Of a stretch of 64,000 nucleotides of DNA, positions 17,655 through 25,632 are shown piece by piece. The translations under genes and the position numbers were made by a program. Position 1 is the stretch's first letter, and every line of letters starts with the position of its first letter. The stretch lies in assembly GCF_000702665.1 (NCBI RefSeq), contig NZ_JNJA01000012.1, forward strand, positions 1-64,000, read 5' to 3'. The DNA is from Solidesulfovibrio alcoholivorans DSM 5433. GTDB taxonomy: Bacteria > Desulfobacterota > Desulfovibrionia > Desulfovibrionales > Desulfovibrionaceae. The notes under the pieces are model-generated. The model searched no databases, was not told the DNA's origin, and worked only from the letters and a program-made list of their open reading frames with translations.

Positions 17655-17716
17655 TCCCCCCGTCGGGGAGGTCCGGGAGGGGATCATCCCCTCCTGGCCG
17701 CCGGAGGCATCTTCCT
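17655..17716 (-). repeat. Palindromic intergenic element, copy 4
   Basis: The core at 17673-17697 has arms CCGGGAGGGGAT/ATCCCCTCCTGG with one mismatch, and a CCCCCCGTCGGGG inverted repeat outside. In minus orientation it starts about 15 bases after the gpsA stop codon. Confidence 0.9.
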
Positions 17717-17727
17717 CTTCTGCTTCC

Positions 17728-18720
17728 CTATTCGTCCTTCAGGGAGCGCGTCATGAGGTCGCGCACGGCCTGGGCGGGGTCCTTGTCCTTGTAGAGGACG
17801 GCGTAGACCTGTTCGGTGATGGGCATTTCGACGCCGAGCTTTTCGCGCAGGGCGTAGGCGGCTTCCGTGGTCTTGACGCCTTCGGCCACCATTTTCATCT
17901 CGGCCAGGATGTCGAGGAGCTTCTGGCCGTTGGCCAGGCGCAGGCCGACCTGGCGGTTTCGCGAGAGGTCGCCGGTGCAGGTGAGCACGAGATCGCCCAT
18001 GCCGGACAGGCCCATGAAGGTCTGGCGTTCGCCGCCCATGGCCTTGCCCAGGCGGCTCATCTCGTGCAGGCCGCGGGTGATGAGCGCCGCGCGGGCGTTG
18101 CCGCCGAAGCCCAGGCCGTCGGACACGCCGGCGGCGATGGCGACGATGTTCTTGATCGCGCCGCCGAGCTCCACGCCGCGCACGTCCGTGGAGGTGTAGG
18201 CGCGGAAATACGGGGACGAGAGGGCTTCCTGTACTTCCTTGCCGGCTTTTTTGTCCTTGCAGGCAAGCGTCACGGCCGTGGGCATCTCGCGGATGACCTC
18301 GTAGGCGAAGGTCGGCCCGGAAAGCATGGCGAAGCGGGGCTTCACGCCGGAAAGCGCGTCCTCGCAGACCTGGGACATGGTCATCAGGCTGTCGAGCTCG
18401 ATGCCCTTGCTCGCGCAGATGATCACCGGATTTTTCGGCAGGTGCTTGATGAAGCGCTGGTAGGCGCTGCGGATGAACTGGCTCGGCACGGTGAAGAGGA
18501 AGTGGCGCGCGCCGTCGGACACGGCCGCCGGATCGGTGCTGACCTCCAGGCCGTCGGCCAGCTTGCGGCCGGGAAGATACCAGGAATTCTCACGCGTCGT
18601 GCGGATCTCGTTCATAACCGCCTGTTCGCGCACCCAAAGCCGCGCCTCGTGGCCGTTTTTCGCCAGCAGGTCGGCCAGGGTGGTGCCCCAGCTGCCGCCG
18701 CCGATCACCGCGATCTTCAT
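17728..18720 (-). CDS. gpsA: NAD(P)H-dependent glycerol-3-phosphate dehydrogenase
   Basis: 330 residues, the usual size. The N-terminal Rossmann motif is GGGSWGTTLADLLAKNGHEARLW. ICASKGIE, LSGPTFAYEV, GGAIKNIVAIAAGVSDGL (catalytic Lys region) and GLSGMGDLVLTCTGDLSRNR are diagnostic. It reduces dihydroxyacetone phosphate to sn-glycerol 3-phosphate for phospholipid synthesis. The ATG at 18720 has GGAGG eight bases upstream; a longer start at 18741 is less likely. Divergent from ahbB. Confidence 0.97.
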   Translation of the reverse strand: MKIAVIGGGSWGTTLADLLAKNGHEARLWVREQAVMNEIRTTRENSWYLPGRKLADGLEVSTDPAAVSDGARHFLFTVPSQFIRSAYQRFIKHLPKNPVIICASKGIELDSLMTMSQVCEDALSGVKPRFAMLSGPTFAYEVIREMPTAVTLACKDKKAGKEVQEALSSPYFRAYTSTDVRGVELGGAIKNIVAIAAGVSDGLGFGGNARAALITRGLHEMSRLGKAMGGERQTFMGLSGMGDLVLTCTGDLSRNRQVGLRLANGQKLLDILAEMKMVAEGVKTTEAAYALREKLGVEMPITEQVYAVLYKDKDPAQAVRDLMTRSLKDE

Positions 18721-18862
18721 CCGCTTCGCCTCCGCGTCCACTCCGCTTGCACTGGTTTTCCGGCCGGTTCGGCCGCTTCGTGCGGAGTCGCGCCGCTGTT
18801 GCCTCTAGCATACAAAGCCGATAGAGACAAAGGCTTTGACGACCACGCAAACGGGAGACGCC

Positions 18863-19351
18863 ATGGGCGCACAGCACGCCGCCACGCCGCTTTCGGACAT
18901 CGATCGGGAAATCCTCAAACGGGTGCAGGGCTCGCTGCCGGACTCGGCCGCGCCCTACGCCGACATCGCCGCGGCCGTGGGCACGGACGAGGCCCATGTG
19001 CTTCGCCTCCTTTCGCGCATGACCGAAACCGGCGAGATCCGCCGCTTCGGCGCGACGCTCAAGCACCAGAAGGCCGGATTCGGGGCCAACGTCATGGTCG
19101 CCTGGTACGTGCCGGAAGAGGACGTGGACCGCATCGGCGAGGTCATGGCAAAGCGCCCGGAGATCAGCCACTGCTACCACCGCATCAACTGCCTGGACTG
19201 GCCCTACAACCTCTACACCATGATCCACGGCCGCACCCAGGACACCTGCCGGGCCGTGGTCGAAGCCCTGTGCCGCGAGACGGGCCTCGACGACTACGCC
19301 ATGCTTTTCAGTCTCAAGGAACTGAAAAAAGTCAGCATGCGCTACTTCTAG
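18863..19351 (+). CDS. ahbB: Siroheme decarboxylase subunit AhbB-type
   Basis: 162 residues. An Lrp/AsnC-like winged helix (DIDREILKRVQ, VLRLLSRMTETGEIRRFGATL) joins an AsnC ligand-type domain with KAGFGANVMVAWYV, EISHCYHRINCLDWPYNLYTMIHG and MLFSLKELKKVSMRYF. The RRFGA and HCYHR segments mark the AhbA/AhbB/NirDLGH group. In sulfate reducers AhbAB decarboxylates siroheme to didecarboxysiroheme in the alternative heme pathway. The ATG at 18863 follows GGGAGACGCC. AhbA is not adjacent, so the A/B assignment is tentative. Confidence 0.85.
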   Translation: MGAQHAATPLSDIDREILKRVQGSLPDSAAPYADIAAAVGTDEAHVLRLLSRMTETGEIRRFGATLKHQKAGFGANVMVAWYVPEEDVDRIGEVMAKRPEISHCYHRINCLDWPYNLYTMIHGRTQDTCRAVVEALCRETGLDDYAMLFSLKELKKVSMRYF

Positions 19352-19377
19352 GACCCGCGCTTTTCCCCATACGGGGA

Positions 19378-19406
19378 TTGACGCCGGGACAACAAACCCC
19401 CATATT
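19378..19406 (+). promoter_or_regulatory. Candidate sigma-70 promoter for the phasin-like/UbiB operon
   Basis: TTGACG (19378-19383), a 17-base spacer, and CATATT (19401-19406), ending 34 bases before the ATG at 19441. The -35 match is 5/6 and the -10 match 4/6. Confidence 0.5.
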
Positions 19407-19440
19407 CCCGTCATAAACCGTCGAAAGGCGAGGTGTTGCG

Positions 19441-19719
19441 ATGAAACCTGTCGATCTGCTCTACATGGGGCTGGGGGCGGCCTTTCTGGCCAAGGACAAG
19501 TTCGAGGCGTTCGTGGACGACCTGGAAAAACGCGGCGAGCTTTCCAAGACCGAGGCGCAAAAGTTCCTGGACGACGCCAAGGCGCGGGCCAAGCAGGAAG
19601 AAGAAGCCATGAACGCCCGCGTCCGCGAGGAACTGCGCAAGGTGCTCGAAGGCATGGGCCTGGCCACCAAGCAGGACATCGCGGAACTGAAGGCGCTGCT
19701 GACGCAAAAGTCGATCTGA
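19441..19719 (+). CDS. Phasin-like coiled-coil protein
   Basis: 92 residues. MKPVDLLYMGLGAAFLAKDKFEAFVDDLEKRGELSKTEAQKF is typical of the small phasin/PHA-regulator-like proteins found before UbiB-kinase genes. A charged coiled coil and a C-terminal KQDIAELKALLTQK helix follow. The stop overlaps the next start as TGATG, so the two genes are translationally coupled. It may scaffold or regulate the kinase-like partner; no direct evidence. Confidence 0.8.
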   Translation: MKPVDLLYMGLGAAFLAKDKFEAFVDDLEKRGELSKTEAQKFLDDAKARAKQEEEAMNARVREELRKVLEGMGLATKQDIAELKALLTQKSI

Positions 19720-21269
19720 TGCCGGCCGCCTTGGCCCCGTCGCGGGTCTGGCTGGCCTTCCGGTTCCTGCACACGGTTTTCGTGCTCGTGCGGCGCGGAG
19801 AGAGTTTTCTTTTCCTGCGCCCCCTGCCGCCGCGCGAGCTCAAGGCGGCCATCCTGACGCTCGGCGCGAGCTTCATCAAGCTCGCCCAGGTGTTGGCCAC
19901 GCGCGCGGACTTTTTCACCGACGACTACCTGGCCGAACTGCGGGGCATCCACGACGAAGTGGCCCCCATGCGCGAGGCCGATTTCCGGGAAGCCTTCACC
20001 CGGGCCTTCGGTGATGCGCCGCCGTTCGCCAGTTTCGACCCCGCGCCCATCGCCAGCGCCTCCATCGGCCAGGTGCACGCGGCCACGCTCCCGGACGGGC
20101 GCAAGGTCGCGGTCAAGCTGCGCCGGCTGGGCGTTGCCAAACGCGTGCGCGACGACATCTTCCTGGTGCGCGCCATGCTCTCCGTGTTCACGCCTTTTTT
20201 CTCCCGGGCGACGAAAAATTCCGTGGAAGCCGTGCTGGCGGAATTTTCCGCCATGATCGTCAAGGAAGTGGACCTGTCGGTGGAGCTTTCCAACCTGCGC
20301 AAGTTCACCGACGCCTACGGCGACGGGACGGTGCGCTTTCCCGTGCCGGAGCCGGCGCTTTCCAGCGCCGACGCGCTGGTCATGAGCTTCGAGACCGGGC
20401 TTCGCATCGACGACAAGGACGCCCTGGCCGCGGCCGGCATCCCCTTCCGCAAGGTCCTCGACGCGATCATCGCCTTTTACATCGAACAGATGCTCGTGCG
20501 CGGCTATTTCCACGCCGACCCGCACCCGGGCAACATCCTGGTGCGCGAGGACGGCGGCATCACGCTGCTCGACTTCGGCATGGTCAAACGGCTGCCGGCG
20601 GACACGCGCGTGGCCATGATCGAGGTGGCGAAAACCGCCCACGACCGGGAGTACGAGGGGTTCATCAAGGCCTGCAAACGGCTCGGCATCGTCGCGGCCG
20701 GGGCCGATCCTTCCGAAATGATGGAATTCGCCGAACGCATGTTCGACATCTTCGGCGACGCGAGCCTGTCCGCCGCGTCCATGCAGGCCCTGGCCTTCTC
20801 GGTGCTGGCCTCCATGAAGGACCTGCCCTTCAAGGTGCCGCAGGACGTGGTCTACGTCATGCGCGCAAGCACGCTCATCGAGGGCCTGGGCACCACGTAC
20901 ATCGAGAATTTCAACGGCGTGAAGGATATCCTGCCGCTCCTGCGCAAAAACCTCACCCGGGCCATGGGCGCGGAGGCCGGGCTCTTCCCCACCGTGCGCC
21001 AGGAACTGGCCGGGCTGCCGCTGACGCTGCGACGCATGAAAACCGTGCTCCTGGAACTCAGCGAAGCGAGCCTCGCGGTCAAGCTCTCGCCGGAAACCAT
21101 GGAATACGCGGGCGAGCGGCTGCGGCCCTACCTGCGCAAGTTCGCGCTGGGGATTTTGCTCATCGCCGCCGGCTTCCTCGCGGCTCTGACCGACGTGCCC
21201 CACGCCGTGCCCGTGGCCTGGACGCTCTTTGTCGCCGGGGCCGTACGCGTGTGGCTCGCGCTGCGATGA
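19719..21269 (+). CDS. UbiB/ABC1/AarF-family atypical kinase, paralogue 1
   Basis: 516 residues. It has the family alanine-rich loop (IASASIGQVHAATLPDGRKVAVK, residues about 108-130), the catalytic region YFHADPHPGNILV and the DFG equivalent LLDFGMVKRL, and ends in two membrane helices. The family's invariant KxGQ motif reads KLAQ (SFIKLAQVLATRADFF), a Gly-to-Ala change in the element that guards the active site. UbiB proteins support isoprenoid quinone biosynthesis or lipid transport; in this organism menaquinone is the likely context. Coupled to the phasin-like gene. A second paralogue with KIGQ lies at 51796. Confidence 0.92.
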   Translation: MPAALAPSRVWLAFRFLHTVFVLVRRGESFLFLRPLPPRELKAAILTLGASFIKLAQVLATRADFFTDDYLAELRGIHDEVAPMREADFREAFTRAFGDAPPFASFDPAPIASASIGQVHAATLPDGRKVAVKLRRLGVAKRVRDDIFLVRAMLSVFTPFFSRATKNSVEAVLAEFSAMIVKEVDLSVELSNLRKFTDAYGDGTVRFPVPEPALSSADALVMSFETGLRIDDKDALAAAGIPFRKVLDAIIAFYIEQMLVRGYFHADPHPGNILVREDGGITLLDFGMVKRLPADTRVAMIEVAKTAHDREYEGFIKACKRLGIVAAGADPSEMMEFAERMFDIFGDASLSAASMQALAFSVLASMKDLPFKVPQDVVYVMRASTLIEGLGTTYIENFNGVKDILPLLRKNLTRAMGAEAGLFPTVRQELAGLPLTLRRMKTVLLELSEASLAVKLSPETMEYAGERLRPYLRKFALGILLIAAGFLAALTDVPHAVPVAWTLFVAGAVRVWLALR

Positions 21270-21346
21270 GGAGGGGAGAGAAGAGAAAGATGCCTCCGGC
21301 GGCCAGGAGGGGATGATCCCCTCCTGGACCTCCCCGACGGGGGGGC
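21270..21346 (+). repeat. Palindromic intergenic element, copy 5
   Basis: A purine arm GAGGGGAGAGAAGAGAAAGATGCCTCCGGCGG begins at the UbiB stop codon. The perfect 25-base core is at 21303-21327 (CCAGGAGGGGAT, G, reverse complement), then ACCTCCCCGACGGGGG. Sense orientation. Confidence 0.92.
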
Positions 21347-21385
21347 TAACACCTAGGGGCAGGGCTATGGGAGGTTTGTTGCGGG

Positions 21386-22699
21386 CTAGCGGGCGATGCC
21401 GCGGCGGTCCACGACGCGGATGGTCTTGCCTTCCTGGCCCCGGGCGAGGCTGCCCGGTTCCACGAGCTTGACGCCAAGCCCCACGCCGAGTTCCGACGCG
21501 AAACGCCGGCCGAGCTTGTCGAGCAGCGCCTGATGTTCGGCCACGCGGTCGAATAAAAGCTCCTCGGTGGGCTCCACCTCGACCAGGGCCTCGTCCAGCG
21601 CGCCCTTGCGCTCGAGCACGATGCGGTAGTTGGGCGTGGTGCCCTCCACTTCGAGCAAGATGGATTCGATGCGCGAGGGAAAGACGTTGACGCCGCGGAT
21701 GATGAGCATGTCGTCGCAACGCCCGACGATGCGGCCGATGCGGCGCATGGTGCGGCCGCACGCGCAGGGGCCCGGGATGATGCGCGTCATGTCGCCCGTG
21801 CGGAAGCGGATCATGGGTAAGGCTTCCTTGGTGAGCGTGGTCACGACCAGCTCGCCCTCCTCGCCGTCGGGCAGCGGCTCGCCCGTGGCCGGGTCCACGA
21901 TCTCGATGAAAAAATGGTCTTCGCTGACGTGCATGCCGGCCTTTTCCAGGCACTCGCCGGCCACGCCCGGCCCCATGATTTCGCTTAAGCCATAGTTGTC
22001 CGTGGCTGTGAGCTTCAGGCGGTCCTCGATGGCCGCGCGCATGGCCTCGGTCCAGGTCTCGGCACCGAACAGGCCGAAACGCAGGGACAGGGAATTGACG
22101 TTGACGTCCATGGCCTCGATGGTCTCGGCCAGATGCAGGGCGTAGCTCGGCGTGGCCACGAACACCGTGGTACGGTAGTCCTGCATGATCGCGATCTGCC
22201 GACGCGTGCCGCCGCTCGATGCGGGAATGACGGCCGCGCCCACGGCCTCGGCCCCGTAATGAAAGCCGATGCCGCCCGTGAAAAGTCCGTATCCGAGCGC
22301 GATCTGCACCACGTCGTCGCGACCGGCCCCGGCCGCGACCAGCACCCGGCCCACCAGCCGCGACCAGGTCTTCACGTCGTTTCGCGTGTAACCCGCCACG
22401 ACCGGCTTGCCCGACGTGCCCGACGAGGCGTGCAGCCGCACGACGTCGCGAAGCGGCACCGCGAAAAGCCCGTACGGATACGCCTCGCGCAAATCGGCCT
22501 TGGTAGTGAACGGCAGGCGGCGCAAATCGGCCACGTCGGCGAACGTCTCGGGGTCGATGTCGTGCTCAGCGAAACGCTTGCGATAAAGCGGCACGTTCCT
22601 GCCCACGCGCAGCAAGGTCTGCTGGAGCCGCTCCAGTTGCAACTGGGCCAGCTCGGCCCGGTCCATGGCCTCGAATTGCGGTTCGAAACACTCGCGCAT
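21386..22699 (-). CDS. paaK: Phenylacetate-CoA ligase-family enzyme
   Basis: 437 residues, the normal PaaK length. The adenylate-forming P-loop is ASSGTSGKPVVAGYT. GYGLFTGGIGFHYGAE, DNYGLSEIMGPGVAGEC and the C-terminal lid with RGVNVFPSRIES are typical. It forms aryl- or arylacetyl-CoA from acid, ATP and CoA. Two bases separate it from livF upstream, and its GAGG site lies inside the end of livF, so it belongs to the transporter operon. In anaerobes such paralogues often accompany aromatic amino acid fermentation genes, which fits an acid imported by the adjacent transporter (inference). Confidence 0.92.
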   Translation of the reverse strand: MRECFEPQFEAMDRAELAQLQLERLQQTLLRVGRNVPLYRKRFAEHDIDPETFADVADLRRLPFTTKADLREAYPYGLFAVPLRDVVRLHASSGTSGKPVVAGYTRNDVKTWSRLVGRVLVAAGAGRDDVVQIALGYGLFTGGIGFHYGAEAVGAAVIPASSGGTRRQIAIMQDYRTTVFVATPSYALHLAETIEAMDVNVNSLSLRFGLFGAETWTEAMRAAIEDRLKLTATDNYGLSEIMGPGVAGECLEKAGMHVSEDHFFIEIVDPATGEPLPDGEEGELVVTTLTKEALPMIRFRTGDMTRIIPGPCACGRTMRRIGRIVGRCDDMLIIRGVNVFPSRIESILLEVEGTTPNYRIVLERKGALDEALVEVEPTEELLFDRVAEHQALLDKLGRRFASELGVGLGVKLVEPGSLARGQEGKTIRVVDRRGIAR

Positions 22700-22701
22700 G
22701 G

Positions 22702-23421
22702 CTATGCCTCTTTTTCCCGGCCCAGATACGCCCGCCGCACGTCGCGGTTGGCGAGCAGTTCCTCGGACGTGCCGGATAACAGCACCCGGCCGGTCTCCAG
22801 CACGTAGCCCCGGTCGGCCACGGCCAGGGCGCTCTTGGCGTTCTGCTCCACCAGCAGCACCGTCAGGCCCTTGTCGCGCCGCAGCGCCGCGACATGGCGA
22901 AAAATCTCCTTGCACACCTGCGGCGCAAGCCCCATGCCCGGCTCGTCCAGAAGCAGGCAGCGCGGCCGGGCCATGAGCGCGCGCCCAAGGGCCAGCATCT
23001 GCTGCTCGCCGCCGGAAAGCGCCGCCGCCTGCTGCCCGCGACGCTCGGCCAACACCGGAAACATGGAATACAGCTCCTCCATGTCCGCCGCGACCCGACG
23101 CCGCTCGAAACAGGAATACGCCCCGAGCAGCAGGTTGTCCTCCACGCTCATGGGGCCGAACACCAGCCGCCGCTCCGGCACCTGGGACAGCCCCAGGCGC
23201 ACGATGCGCTCGGGCTTCTCGGCGGCGATGTCCTTCCCGTCGAACTCGATCTCGCCGCCGGAGGCGCGCAACACGCCGGAAATGGCCGAAAGGAGCGTGG
23301 TCTTGCCCGCGCCGTTGGCCCCGATCAAGGCCACGATCTCGCCCGGTGCCACGTGCAGCGACACCCTGCGCACGGCGTGCACCCGGCCATAGTGGACATC
23401 GACATTGCGCAGCGTCAGCAT
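22702..23421 (-). CDS. livF: Branched-chain amino acid-type ABC transporter ATPase LivF
   Basis: 239 residues. Walker A GANGAGKTT, the LivF signature LSGGEQQMLALGRAL, Walker B LLLDEPGMGLAP and the H-loop region LLVEQN (Q/N replaces the usual His, normal for LivF). The ATG at 23421 uses a GGAGG about 11 bases upstream, contributed by palindromic element copy 6. A 450-base gap with three palindromes separates it from livG, which is unusual because these genes normally touch. Confidence 0.95.
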   Translation of the reverse strand: MLTLRNVDVHYGRVHAVRRVSLHVAPGEIVALIGANGAGKTTLLSAISGVLRASGGEIEFDGKDIAAEKPERIVRLGLSQVPERRLVFGPMSVEDNLLLGAYSCFERRRVAADMEELYSMFPVLAERRGQQAAALSGGEQQMLALGRALMARPRCLLLDEPGMGLAPQVCKEIFRHVAALRRDKGLTVLLVEQNAKSALAVADRGYVLETGRVLLSGTSEELLANRDVRRAYLGREKEA

Positions 23422-23480
23422 GGGAAGAGGTGCCTCCGGCGGCCGGGGGGGATAATCCCCCCCGGACCCCCTTGTCGGGT
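23422..23480 (+). repeat. Palindromic intergenic element, copy 6, abutting the livF start
   Basis: GGGAAGAGGTGCCTCCGGCGG leads into a perfect core at 23443-23465 (CCGGGGGGGAT, A, reverse complement), then ACCCCCTTGTCGGG. Unlike most copies it lies 5' of a gene in antisense orientation; its GGAGG complement is the only Shine-Dalgarno for livF. Confidence 0.88.
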
Positions 23481-23528
23481 CGGCGCGTTGTGCGGGGCTG
23501 CAAAGCCAGCCCCGCACAACGCGCCGAC
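23479..23528. repeat. Perfect 22-bp stem palindrome in the livF-livG gap
   Basis: 23479-23500 (GTCGGCGCGTTGTGCGGGGCTG) pairs perfectly with 23507-23528 around the six-base loop CAAAGC. It directly adjoins repeat copy 6. It has no poly-T tail in either direction, so a simple terminator is not evident. Confidence 0.85.
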
Positions 23529-23530
23529 CA

Positions 23531-23652
23531 GGCAAAGGAATCCAGGAGACATTTTCTCACCCGACACGGCTTTCAACTCCATTCTCTTAATGCCTTCAAG
23601 AGGCTTTCAAAGCAAAATTCCTTCAAACTCGCCCCGAAGGGGCGACGGGCCC
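23531..23652. other. Gene-free spacer in the livF-livG gap
   Basis: A moderately AT-richer stretch (around 23550-23630) with no frame carrying a ribosome-binding site. It contains a small CGCCCCGAAGGGGCG hairpin and a partial CTTCAAGAGGCTTTCAAAG repetition. I see no gene or promoter I can support. Confidence 0.5.
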
Positions 23653-23721
23653 GCGAGGCCGGGATTGGGCCGGCGAGCCAGGAGCGCAGCGACGGCATCG
23701 CCGGCCCAATCCCGGCCTCGC
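23653..23721. repeat. Perfect 24-bp stem palindrome in the livF-livG gap
   Basis: 23653-23676 (begins GCGAGGCCGGGATTGG) and 23698-23721 are exact inverted copies separated by 21 bases (23677-23697). No T run follows. It is distinct in sequence from the eleven-copy family and from the hairpin at 23479. Confidence 0.85.
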
Positions 23722-23772
23722 CGACGGACACCCGCCCATGACCGCGCCTCCACCCCGCTCCCATCTCCCTGC

Positions 23773-23838
23773 CTCCCCCGTCGAGGAGGTCCAGGAGGGG
23801 GTCACCCCCTCCTGGCCGCCGGAGGCATCTTCCTCTTA
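23773..23838 (-). repeat. Palindromic intergenic element, copy 7
   Basis: The perfect core at 23791-23815 is CCAGGAGGGGGT, C, reverse complement, followed by CCGCCGGAGGCATCTTCC. In minus orientation it lies about 40 bases after the livG stop codon, behind a purine-rich (minus-strand GGAGACGGAGAGGGAGAGGGG) arm. Confidence 0.9.
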
Positions 23839-23872
23839 ATCTTTCCCCTCTCCCTCTCCGTCTCCGTCCCCA

Positions 23873-24673
23873 CTACTCATCCTCGCCCAAATACGCCCGC
23901 ACCACCTCGGGGTCGGCCTGGACTTCGTCGGGCGTGCCCGAGGCCAGGGGGTGGCCGAAGTTGAGGACCGTGACGAAGTCGCTGACGTGCATGACGAGGT
24001 CCATGTCGTGTTCGACGAGGCCGATCGTGACGCCAAGTTTGTCGCGCACGGCCATGATAAGGTCGCCCAGGCGCGCGGTCTCCTTGGAGTTGAGGCCGGC
24101 GGCCGGTTCGTCGAGGAGCAGCAATTTCGGGTCTGCGGCGAGCGCCCGCGCCATTTCGAGCAGGCGCTGGCTGCCGTAGGGCAGGTCGCCGGCCGGGGCA
24201 TCGGCCATGTCGGCAAGGCCCACGAAATCGAGGCAATCCATGGCGCGGTTCCGGCATGCGGCCTCGACGCGGCGGAAACCCGGCGTGCGCACAAGACTCG
24301 CGAGGATGGAGTAGCGCGTATGGGTGTGACGGCCGGCCATGACGTTTTCGAGGACGGAGAGCGAGGTGAAGACCTCGAGGTTCTGGAAGGTGCGCACGAC
24401 GCCCGCCGCGGCCCGACGATGGGGGGGCAGGCCGAGCAGGTCTTCGCCGCCGAGGCGGATCGCGCCGGCGGCCACGGGGACCATGCCGGTGATGGCGTTT
24501 AGCATCGTGGTCTTGCCCGCGCCGTTTGGGCCGATGAGCGAGGTGACGGTGCCGGCGGGGATGGCGAAATCGGCTTCGGTCAGGGCGTGGATGCCGCCGA
24601 AGCGCACGGTGACGCCCGCGACGTCGAGCAACAGGGGCAAAGGGGGCTGCGGGACCTGGCTTGTCGCGGTCAT
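23873..24673 (-). CDS. livG: Branched-chain amino acid-type ABC transporter ATPase LivG
   Basis: 266 residues. Walker A GPNGAGKTT, GVVRTFQNLEVF, the LivG-type signature LPYGSQRLLEMARAL, Walker B LLLDEPAAGLN and GLVEHDMDLVM. The N terminus carries a Gln/Pro-rich lead before the ATPase core. Its start overlaps the livM stop by four bases (ATGA). It forms a heterodimeric motor with LivF. Confidence 0.96.
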   Translation of the reverse strand: MTATSQVPQPPLPLLLDVAGVTVRFGGIHALTEADFAIPAGTVTSLIGPNGAGKTTMLNAITGMVPVAAGAIRLGGEDLLGLPPHRRAAAGVVRTFQNLEVFTSLSVLENVMAGRHTHTRYSILASLVRTPGFRRVEAACRNRAMDCLDFVGLADMADAPAGDLPYGSQRLLEMARALAADPKLLLLDEPAAGLNSKETARLGDLIMAVRDKLGVTIGLVEHDMDLVMHVSDFVTVLNFGHPLASGTPDEVQADPEVVRAYLGEDE

Positions 24674-25632
24674 GACCGGCCTCCGCGCCGCAGCCGGCGG
24701 GACAGGCGAGAAAGGCCCCCGGCGAGGCCGTCCGGCAGGAACATGATGGTAAGCACCAGGATCGCGCCGTAGACGAGGATGTCGATGTCTTCGAATTCGC
24801 GCAGGGCCTCGGGCAGGGCCGTGAGGAAAAACGCGCCGGCAACCGATCCCCAGATACTGGCCATGCCGCCGAGCACGACCATGACCACGAGCTGCACGGA
24901 GAAGGAGAAGCCGAAGGAAGCCGGGGCGATGAAGCTCAGGTAATGCGCGTAGAGCACGCCGGCGAGGCCCGCGAGGCCGGCGGAGAGCACGAAAACGAAG
25001 CGCTTGTGCGCGGCGATGTCCACACCGAGGCTCGCGGCGGCCTTTTCGCTGACGTGCAGCGCGCGAAGCGCCCGGCCGGTGCGCGATTTCATGAGGTTGA
25101 GCGAGGCGAGCACCACGAGCGCGAGCACCACGGCCATGAGGTTGTAGTAGGAGAGGTCGGAATCGAAATCGAAGCCGGCGAGCGACAGGCGCGGGATGCC
25201 GACGTAGCCCGAGGGGCCGCCCGTCCACTCCACGGCCTCGTTGAAGACGATGGAGACGATGATGCCGAAGCCGAGTGTGGCCATGGCCAGGTAATGGCCC
25301 TTGAGCTTGAGCGTGGGCGCGGCCACGATCCAGGCCACGGCCACGGACAGGAGCACGCCAAGGGCCATGCCCACGGGGATGGGCAGGGAAAAGCGCGTGG
25401 TGGCGATGGCCGTGGCGTAGGCGGCCATGCCGTAGAAAGCCGCATGGCCGAGCGAAATCTGGCCGGCGTAGCCCATGAGCAGGTTAAGGCCCACGGCGAT
25501 GACGGCGCTCAGGCAGCCCAGGATGCAGATGCTCAGGTAATATTCGTTGGGCAAAAGGTAGGGCACGGCCAGGAGCGCCAGGAGGAAAACCCCGGCCTGG
25601 ACGGCGTTTTTGCCGAGAAACGCCGGCTTCAT
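24670..25632 (-). CDS. livM: Branched-chain amino acid-type permease LivM
   Basis: 320 residues, about nine membrane segments. The family motif GYAGQISLGHAAFYGMAAYATA is at about 53-74 and LKLKGHYLAMATLGFG at about 108-123. RTGRALRALHVSEKAAASLGVD is the ATPase-coupling loop. Start overlaps the livH stop by four bases. Inner-membrane half of the translocation channel with LivH. Confidence 0.95.
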   Translation of the reverse strand: MKPAFLGKNAVQAGVFLLALLAVPYLLPNEYYLSICILGCLSAVIAVGLNLLMGYAGQISLGHAAFYGMAAYATAIATTRFSLPIPVGMALGVLLSVAVAWIVAAPTLKLKGHYLAMATLGFGIIVSIVFNEAVEWTGGPSGYVGIPRLSLAGFDFDSDLSYYNLMAVVLALVVLASLNLMKSRTGRALRALHVSEKAAASLGVDIAAHKRFVFVLSAGLAGLAGVLYAHYLSFIAPASFGFSFSVQLVVMVVLGGMASIWGSVAGAFFLTALPEALREFEDIDILVYGAILVLTIMFLPDGLAGGLSRLSRRLRRGGRS

